This document shows positions 1-5,700 of a stretch of DNA of 6,411 nt, one piece after another. Each line of letters begins with the position of its first letter. Positions within the stretch are counted from its first letter, which is position 1. The DNA lies in assembly GCA_035542855.1 (NCBI GenBank), contig DATKKM010000030.1, forward strand, positions 1 through 6,411. The letters are read 5' to 3'. The stretch comes from DATKKM01 sp035542855 (GTDB taxonomy: Bacteria > Chloroflexota > Dehalococcoidia > SM23-28-2 > RBG-16-64-32). The notes beneath the pieces are model-generated. The model had not been told where the DNA came from. It made no database searches and saw only the letters and a list, made by a program, of their open reading frames with translations. A program made the translations under genes and the position numbers.

Positions 1-411
1 CGTGTAAGTGTAAGGCTCGACCGAACCGAGCGTCAGGGGCGGCGACTGGCTTATGCCGAGTTGGTTATCCGAATCGTCAGTCCACACGATTTCGATTCGT
101 GCGTAGTCCAGGTTGGGGTCGATCAGCAGGAGCCAGCCAGACGCGCTGTAGGTGGCCTGGGGCTCGACCGCGACGTGCTGATAGACCTGGACGGCAGTAT
201 CGATCCCGTTGGAGAGGAGTTGGGCGCCCCAGTCCCCGGTGTTCGCGACGTGGACCGCGGTGAGGCCACCGCCGGAGGCCGCCCAGCCAGTGGTGTCGCC
301 TGTCTCGAAGCCGGGGTTAGCGAGTAGCTGCGGGGAGCCGGCGGACGCCGGAATGGTGACTGGGCAGAGTGCGGCCAGGAGGGCGATGGCTGGCAGGCAT
401 AGCTTGAACAC
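1..411 (-). CDS. Secreted protein with carbohydrate-binding-like jellyroll domain, N-terminal part (runs off left edge)
   Basis: The frame is open for 137 codons from a GTG at 411 to the window edge, so the C-terminus is missing. Residues 1-24 look like a Sec signal peptide: Lys3, a hydrophobic core from about residue 6 to 20, and a signal peptidase I site after Ala22-Ser23-Ala24. Cys16 is preceded by Ala-Ala-Leu, which is not a proper lipobox, so a lipoprotein is unlikely. The mature start, with an NPGFETG motif at 32-38 followed by TGW at 41-43, is typical of CBM4/9-like galactose-binding jellyroll domains. The later VYQHVAVEP and YSASGW stretches (about 76-93) resemble their core strands. 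It is therefore probably an extracellular or cell-surface protein, and any catalytic domain would lie outside the window. No ATG or clear ribosome binding site precedes the start. I chose GTG because it gives a normal signal peptide and lies just downstream of a good promoter. The exact start is uncertain. Confidence 0.72.
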   Translation of the reverse strand, partial: MFKLCLPAIALLAALCPVTIPASAGSPQLLANPGFETGDTTGWAASGGGLTAVHVANTGDWGAQLLSNGIDTAVQVYQHVAVEPQATYSASGWLLLIDPNLDYARIEIVWTDDSDNQLGISQSPPLTLGSVEPYTYT

Positions 412-425
412 GGCGGCGAGGCGGA

Positions 426-454
426 ATTCTACACACTTGTGGAAAACTTGTGAA
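426..454 (-). promoter_or_regulatory. Sigma-A-type promoter of the secreted-protein gene
   Basis: On the minus strand a TTCACA -35 hexamer (454-449) and a TAGAAT -10 hexamer (431-426) are separated by exactly 17 bp. Each matches the consensus at five of six positions. The predicted transcript start near 419 is only about 8 nt ahead of the GTG start at 411, so the mRNA would be almost leaderless. The stretch is visibly more AT-rich than the genes on either side. This suggests the secreted-protein gene is transcribed separately from the two minus-strand genes upstream of it. Confidence 0.6.
435..452. repeat. Two direct heptamer repeats within the promoter
   Basis: ACTTGTG occurs at 435-441 and again at 446-452 on the plus strand, spaced 11 bp start to start, close to one DNA helical turn. 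The copies sit in the spacer and on the -35 hexamer of the minus-strand promoter. A dimeric regulator could bind there on one face of the helix. With only two short copies, chance is possible. Confidence 0.4.
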
Positions 455-473
455 GTGGCTGCTGGACATAACC

Positions 474-719
474 CTAATGAGCGCCTCCGACAGGCGGCTC
501 GGCGGCCGGGCTGACTCCCAGGCAGACGTCGCAAGCATACTCAAGGGAGAGGAACTGCTCGTTGATCCAGACGCGGCCGCACTCTGGGGCATCGCTGCCT
601 TCACGCAGGCGGAGATGGAAGCGGCGATGGCAGTTGTTGCAGGCAGCGGCCTCGTCGCCCAGCGGCTCGCCGCAGACGTGGCAGGTGGGCGGGTCGTCAG
701 GCAAGGCCGATGCGCTCAC
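474..719 (-). CDS. Small zinc-finger-like protein (C4HC3 ligand order), function unknown
   Basis: This is an 81-residue protein with a GTG start at 719. It contains eight potential zinc ligands in the order Cys13-x2-Cys16, Cys27-x2-Cys30, His35, Cys47, Cys63-x2-Cys66. That order (C4HC3) is the one used by PHD-type cross-brace fingers. The 11-residue gap between His35 and Cys47 is longer than the usual PHD spacing of two, so it may be a different treble-clef or double zinc-ribbon fold. There is no signal peptide or membrane segment, so it is probably cytoplasmic. The tail after Cys66 is short and rich in Pro, Ala and Gly. The start lies 23 nt inside the end of the nucleotidyltransferase gene and has no recognisable Shine-Dalgarno, so translational coupling is likely. 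A TTG at 704 is an alternative start that keeps all the ligands. I do not recognise a named family. The dense and regular cysteines argue that the ORF is real. Confidence 0.75.
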   Translation of the reverse strand: MSASALPDDPPTCHVCGEPLGDEAAACNNCHRRFHLRLREGSDAPECGRVWINEQFLSLEYACDVCLGVSPAAEPPVGGAH

Positions 720-1941
720 GGGCGAGGAACTGTTCGACGAGACGCTCTTCGTCTGCGCGGGATTTCACTTCGCCATCGAGCTTAGCAGCACGGAGGCGGG
801 CGAGCACCCGCCCCACCTCCGGCCCCGGCTGGACGCCCATCTCCAGGAGGGCGTCGCCGTGAAGGGACGGCCGCAGCGTCCGCCAGACGGCAAGGTAAGC
901 CAGCGCGCCGGCAGCGCGAGTGCCGGCGGCGAGGGCGTGGACGGTGGGCAACGGGAGCTCGTCCAGGAGGCGGGTGGCCTCGCTGGGACGGACGTCGCCC
1001 GCGAGTTGCTGTCCGGCGCGGCGGGCCGCCGGCACAGCTTCCACGGCGGTCCGCTGCGGGCGGGTCAGGGCGAGCCGCCTCGCCAGGTCGCCCATCTGCG
1101 CCTCGGGCACGTTCCAGCAGAGAAGCGGCCAGGCTGAGACAGCCGGCGCAGCGGTGTCGCGCAGACGGGCGAACGCAGACGCCTGATCGAAGCCGGGAGA
1201 GAGCGACGGATGTATCGCCTCGAACACGGCGAGCTCGCGCAGGCGGGCTACAGCCTGCTCGGGGCTCGGTTCGGCGAATGTGCGTGCCAGCTCCTGGCGG
1301 ATGCGGGTGCCGCTGATCGTGTCGAGGTGCACGACGTCCCGCGCCAGCAAATCCAGGGTGCGCTCTTCCAAACGGAAGCCGAAGCGGGCCTCGCAGCGCA
1401 CGGCGCGGAGGATGCGCGTGGCGTCGTCCTGGAAGCTGCGGTCGTGGAGGACTCGCACGAGTTTGGCGCGGAGGTCGGCCTCGCCGCCGGTGGGGTCCAG
1501 GAGCTTGCCGGGCGCGGGCTCGGTGAGCTGCAGGGCCATGGCGTTGATCGTGAAGTCGCGGCGGAGGAGGTCGTCGTCGATCGTCGACGGTGTGACCCTG
1601 GGCAGTGCGCCGGGGTGAGCGTAGACCTCGGCGCGGGCGGTGGCGATGTCGATCACCGCGTCGCCGGCGCGAACGGTGGCTGTCCCGAAGGCGGTCGTCT
1701 TGGCCAGGCGCGCGCCGGCGACTTGCGCGGCGATGCGGGCGACGGCGATGGCGTCGCCTTCGACGACGATGTCGATGTCGAGGGAGGGGCTTTCCAAGAG
1801 AAGGTCACGGACGGCGCCTCCGACGAGGTAGGCGCGCAGGCCCTCGGCGCCGGCGGCGGCGCGGGTGGCCGTGAAGATCGCAAGGGCGTCCGGGGGGAGG
1901 CGCCTTTCCAGTTTATCGATGAGTTTTGGGCTGGGGGCCAT
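697..1941 (-). CDS. Class II tRNA nucleotidyltransferase / poly(A) polymerase family protein
   Basis: This 414-residue cytoplasmic enzyme belongs to the family that adds CCA, CC or A to tRNA 3' ends, or adds poly(A). The nucleotidyltransferase head shows LVGGAVRD (39-46), the metal-binding Asp55-x-Asp57, and a third likely acid at Asp98 (IDIATAR). Motif B is RRDFTINAMA (127-136). DPTGGEADL follows at 149-157, and the nucleobase-template motif is DDATR (172-176), leading into ILRAVRCEARFGF. The C-terminal third ends in the usual PGPEVG...LDGEV style of class II enzymes. I see no HD, CBS or DHH domain, so it is the compact form. The template motif starts with Asp where CCA enzymes such as the Geobacillus one have Glu, so specificity (CCA, A-only or poly(A)) cannot be called. 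The ATG at 1941 fits the family N-terminus, with only a weak GGGA about 5 nt ahead. The gene is first in a minus-strand pair with the zinc-finger gene. Confidence 0.9.
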   Translation of the reverse strand: MAPSPKLIDKLERRLPPDALAIFTATRAAAGAEGLRAYLVGGAVRDLLLESPSLDIDIVVEGDAIAVARIAAQVAGARLAKTTAFGTATVRAGDAVIDIATARAEVYAHPGALPRVTPSTIDDDLLRRDFTINAMALQLTEPAPGKLLDPTGGEADLRAKLVRVLHDRSFQDDATRILRAVRCEARFGFRLEERTLDLLARDVVHLDTISGTRIRQELARTFAEPSPEQAVARLRELAVFEAIHPSLSPGFDQASAFARLRDTAAPAVSAWPLLCWNVPEAQMGDLARRLALTRPQRTAVEAVPAARRAGQQLAGDVRPSEATRLLDELPLPTVHALAAGTRAAGALAYLAVWRTLRPSLHGDALLEMGVQPGPEVGRVLARLRAAKLDGEVKSRADEERLVEQFLARERIGLA

Positions 1942-1953
1942 GTTAGTCCCATT

Positions 1954-1959
1954 ATTGTA
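1954..1959 (-). promoter_or_regulatory. Possible -10 element for the nucleotidyltransferase gene
   Basis: TACAAT on the minus strand (1959-1954) matches TATAAT at five of six positions and sits 12 nt ahead of the ATG. No good -35 is visible at the normal spacing. Transcription would start near 1947, giving a leader of about 6 nt. It overlaps the upstream side of the divergent rnc promoter. Confidence 0.35.
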
Positions 1960-1969
1960 AGCTGCTTCC

Positions 1970-1999
1970 TTGACACCCTCCGGCGGGCGCTCCTATCAT
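1970..1999 (+). promoter_or_regulatory. Strong sigma-A-type promoter of rnc-smc
   Basis: A perfect TTGACA -35 hexamer (1970-1975) is followed after 18 bp by TATCAT (1994-1999), which matches the -10 consensus at five of six positions. The predicted transcript start is near 2006. This leaves a leader of about 87 nt before the rnc start, containing the terminator-like hairpin. It is the only good plus-strand promoter I see ahead of the rnc-smc pair. Confidence 0.7.
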
Positions 2000-2023
2000 C
2001 ACAGGCGTACCACCTTGAACACG

Positions 2024-2050
2024 GAGCCGCTTTCGGGCGGCTCTTCTTTT
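2024..2050 (+). terminator. Intrinsic terminator-like hairpin in the rnc leader
   Basis: GAGCCGC (2024-2030) pairs perfectly with GCGGCTC (2037-2043) around a TTTCGG loop, and TTCTTTT (2044-2050) follows directly. This has the form of a Rho-independent terminator on the plus strand. No plus-strand gene lies upstream between the promoter and the hairpin, so it would stop transcripts after about 45 nt and act as an attenuator, or end a tiny RNA. Another reading is a 5' stabilising hairpin or an RNase III autoregulation site, although the stem is short for the latter. Confidence 0.6.
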
Positions 2051-2081
2051 CGAGGGGGCATTTTCAGCGCTATGGTTAGGC

Positions 2082-2087
2082 AAGGAG
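2082..2087 (+). promoter_or_regulatory. Shine-Dalgarno site that decides the rnc start
   Basis: AAGGAG lies 5 nt ahead of the GTG at 2093. The in-frame ATG at 2072 has only a G-run about 13 nt upstream, too far for a normal site, so the GTG is preferred. Confidence 0.75.
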
Positions 2088-2092
2088 CAGTT

Positions 2093-2791
2093 GTGAACGC
2101 ACGACCGGCGAATGAGCTGGCGGAGCGTCTAGGCATCTCCTTCAAAGACCCCGGAAAGCTGCAACAGGCCCTCTACCACCGCTCCTACCTGAACGAGGCG
2201 CCGGAGGACGTGGAGTCCAACGAGAGGCTGGAGTTCCTGGGCGACGCCGTGCTGGGGCTGGTCATTTCCGAGCGGCTGTTCAAGGACTACCCGGAGCTGA
2301 GCGAAGGTAAGCTGAGCCAGATCCGGGCGATCCTGGTGCGCTGGGACGCGCTGGCCAGCGCCGCACAGCGCATCGATCTCGGCGACCACCTCGTACTGGG
2401 GAAGGGCGAGGAGATGTCGGGCGGGCGCACGCGGCCCTCGAACCTGGCCGGGGCGCTGGAGGCGCTGATCGGCGCCGCGTACCTGGACGGGGGGCTGCGG
2501 GTAGCGCAGAAGCTGGTGCTGAAGCTGCTGAAGCCAGACCTGGACGAGATCGCGGCGCAGGGGTTCTCCGCTGACAGCAAGTCGGAGCTGCAGCACCTGG
2601 CCCAGACGCGCTGGCGCGAGATCCCGCACTACGCGCTGATCTCGTCAGAGGGGCCGGACCACGCCAAGCTGTTCACGGTCGAAGTATCAGTGGGGGACCA
2701 GGTCATGGGCCGCGGGCAAGGCCGCAACAAGAAGCAGGCGGAGCTGAACGCGGCACGGCAGGCGCTGGAGACCCTGGCCGCGACGGGATAG
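2093..2791 (+). CDS. rnc: Ribonuclease III
   Basis: This is a 232-residue endonuclease that cuts double-stranded RNA and acts in rRNA processing and mRNA turnover. The length is normal for bacterial RNase III. The nuclease domain carries the signature NERLEFLGDAVL (43-54) with acids Glu44, Glu47 and Asp51. A GKGEE...GRTRPSNLAGALEALIG segment follows (103-127). A C-terminal double-stranded RNA-binding domain spans about 162-230, with GPDHAKLFTVEV (187-198) and the basic GRNKKQAELNAARQAL helix (210-225). The last conserved acid Glu123 is present, but the Asp that normally sits three residues before it (Asp114 in E. coli) is Gly120 here. The start is the GTG at 2093, set by an AAGGAG site. ATG 2072 would add seven residues. 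The gene is the first of a plus-strand pair with smc and is driven by the promoter at 1970-1999, with a terminator-like hairpin in its leader. Confidence 0.95.
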   Translation: MNARPANELAERLGISFKDPGKLQQALYHRSYLNEAPEDVESNERLEFLGDAVLGLVISERLFKDYPELSEGKLSQIRAILVRWDALASAAQRIDLGDHLVLGKGEEMSGGRTRPSNLAGALEALIGAAYLDGGLRVAQKLVLKLLKPDLDEIAAQGFSADSKSELQHLAQTRWREIPHYALISSEGPDHAKLFTVEVSVGDQVMGRGQGRNKKQAELNAARQALETLAATG

Positions 2792-2797
2792 CGGCCG

Positions 2798-5700
2798 GTG
2801 TACCTGAAGCGTCTGGAGCTACTGGGTTTCAAGTCCTTCGCCACGAAAACGGTCTTTGACTTCGGGCAGGGGATGACGGCCATCGTCGGCCCCAACGGGT
2901 CCGGCAAGTCCAACATCGCCGACTCGCTGCGCTGGGTGCTGGGCGAGACGTCCAACCGGCTGATCCGCGCCAAGAAGCTGGAAGACGTGATCTACGCCGG
3001 CTCCGCCAAGCGCCCTCGCGCCGACAAGGTCGAGGTCAGCATGGTGCTCGACAACTCGAGCAAGTGGCTACCGCTCGATGAGGAAGAGGTCACCATCACC
3101 CGCCGCGGCTCCCGCAACGGCGACAGCGACTACTACGTGAACGGCCGACGCGCCAAGCTGCGCGATATCCAGACGATCCTGGCGACGGCCAGCGTGAGCC
3201 AGAACTCGTACGCGATCATCGGGCAGGGGCTCGTCGAGTCCGTGCTCAGTTTGCGCGCTGAGGATAGGCGGGAGATGATCGAAGAGGCCGCCGACATCCA
3301 GCGCTACCGTTACAAGATCGAAGAGGCGGAGCAACGGCTCAAGCAGACAGCCGAGAACGTCGAGCGCGTGAAGCTGCTGGTCAAGGAGATCGCGCCACGC
3401 ATGAGCTCGCTGGAGCGGCAGGCGCGGCGGGCGGGTGAGCACGCCGTGCTGTCGCTGCAGTTGCAACAGGCGCTGCGCGAGTACTACGAGCAGCGCTGGG
3501 AGCACGCTCAGGAGGCGGTCACAGTGGCCCGCGCCTCGCACGACCAGGCGCAGGCGGAGTTCCTGCAGGCCAAGGTCTCTCTGGAGACGCTGCAGCGGGA
3601 GCTGAACGAGCTGACGGAGCGCCTGGAAGAGAACCGCGCCGCCGCCGCAAAGGCCGTCGCCGAGCGCGAGGAGCTGGACCGCAAGCTGCGCGAGACGGAG
3701 CAGCGGATCGCGGTGGCCACGGAGCGCCGCACTATCCTCCGGGCGCGGCAGGAAGAGCTGACTGAAGAGCTGGCCACCGTCGAGGCAGAAAAGGAACGCG
3801 CGGCCACCATCCTGGAGACGGGCGACGATGAAAGATCGCGGCTGGAAGGGGCGGTGAAGGAGGCTCGGCAGGCGCTGGCCGACCGCCAGGGCGAGCTGGC
3901 GACGATGGAGGCCGAGCTGCGGGAATCCCGCGTGCACGCCGCCGACGCCGACGCCAAGGCGAAGCGGCTGCAGACGGTCTCGGCGGAGATGAAGGGCCGC
4001 ATCCGCAAGCTGCGGGAGGCCGCGGAGCGTCTGAACGGCGACGTCACGCGGCTGGACAACCGGCGCCGCTCCATCATCCACCAGATGACGGAGCACCTGC
4101 GCTTGCTGCACGGGCTGCGGACGCAGGACATGCAGTTCCTGGCGGAAGCCTCCGGCGGCGGCGCCAAGCGCGAGACGCTGGAGGCCGATGTCCACCACCT
4201 GCGCGAGTCACTGGCGATGGTGGAAGCGAACCAGAACGCCCGTCGCGGCAAGCTGGAGGGCCTCGAAGCGCGCCTCAACGTGCTGCTGGAGGCGCAGGCC
4301 GGGAGCGCCGGGCAGGAGCCGGTCACGCTGGAGGGCGCCGTCTCCGCGATGTACCAGGTGCTGCGGGTGCCGCGCGGCCTGGAAGTGGCCGTTGCCGCGG
4401 TGCTGGGTGAGCAGCTGGATGCCTTCGTCTTCAACCACCAGGCGGACGCCGTGGCGGCGATCTACGCGCTGGTGCGGGAGGACGGCCCGCGCGCCGCGGC
4501 GATCCCGCTGGACACGATGAAACAGATCTACCCGCTGAACGTCGCCAAGGAGAAGGGCGTGATCGGCGTAGCCTCCAGCCTGGTCAAGTACCCGCCGCGT
4601 TACGAGAAGCTGGTGGCCGCGCTGCTGGGCCGCGTCGTCGTCGTGCAGGACGTGGATACGGCGGTGCGTTTGCTCAAGCGCCGCATCGGCACGATCGTCA
4701 CGACGGACGGGATCGTCTTCGATCAGTCCGGCTTTATCTGGGGCGGCCGCCCGGGCGAGGCCAAGTCGTTCCAGCTGGCCTATGAGCGCGACCTGGAGTC
4801 GATCCCCGGCGAGATGGAGCGCATCCAGCGGGCGATCGACGCGACGGAACGCGAGGCGGAGATGATCCGTGGGCGACTGCGCGCCTCCGAGACCGCCCTG
4901 GCGGAGCTGACCCGCGACGCCGACGCCGTGATCTCGCGGCGCCTGGAGCTGCAGGACATGGTCGCGGTGCGGCAGCAGAAGCTGGCGCAGCTGCGCGGCG
5001 AGATCCGCGGGATCATGGGCTCTATTGAGAACGTGCGGGAGCAGCAGAAGTCGTATATGCAGCAGGCGGATCTCCTGGAGAAGGAGCGCACGGGCCTGCT
5101 GGAGGAGGCCGAGCAGGCGGCGGACACGGCCAAGCACCTTTCGAAGGCGGACAACCTCTTCAAGGACAGGCGCAAGACGCTGCAGCGCGCGGTTAATGAC
5201 GCCACGGAAGCGCTAGGGCGCGTGGACGCCGAGCTTCGCTCGCTCAATGTGCAGAAGGAGACGGCGGCGGCCACGCTGGCACGGATCGAGGCGCAGGCCA
5301 ACGCCAAGGCGGTGCAGCTGCGCGGCATCGAGATGGAGGTCTCAACGCTGGACACGACGCTGGCCCGGGACGAGAAGGATGCAGGAGAGGTCCGCGGGGA
5401 GCTGGAGAAGGTGGCGGCGCTGCAGCCGGACGGCGAAGGCGCCCGGCACCTGGAGGCGCGCCAAGCCGACCTGCATAAGCAGGTCGTCGCCGGCCAGACG
5501 CGGACGTTCGAGGCCGAGCGGCGCACCCTGGAGACGGAGGCCGACGTCCGCAAGTGGGACACCGAGATCGAGAACATGCGCCAGCGGATGACCGAAGACG
5601 GCCTGGTTATGGCGGCCGACGGCACCGTCCGCCCGGAGAAGGGCGGCGCGCTGGACGTGGAGGTGCCGACGTGGATGATCGCCGAGGATGAAGGTGGCGG

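Noticed and set aside
438..446. DnaA-box-like TTTTCCACA on the minus strand
   Set aside because: It is a single variant copy with no cluster, AT-rich unwinding region or origin genes. It is better explained as part of the promoter and its direct repeats.
61..514. Plus-strand short frames at the left end
   Set aside because: They overlap the minus-strand secreted-protein frame, which has a signal peptide and a recognisable domain start. The plus-strand products show no features.
1570..1595. GTCGAC-rich near-palindrome resembling an operator
   Set aside because: It lies inside the nucleotidyltransferase coding sequence and follows from a run of Asp codons (Ile-Asp-Asp-Asp at 121-124).
562..2079. 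Plus-strand open frames of 191 and 289 codons opposite the nucleotidyltransferase gene
   Set aside because: Their compositions are Gly/Ala/Arg-skewed with no motif, and the minus strand encodes the clear enzyme.
1970..2092. Longer N-terminus of RNase III from TTG 1970, TTG 2015 or ATG 2072
   Set aside because: The TTG options would translate the promoter or the terminator hairpin and lack ribosome sites. ATG 2072 has no properly spaced Shine-Dalgarno, whereas GTG 2093 has AAGGAG 5 nt upstream.
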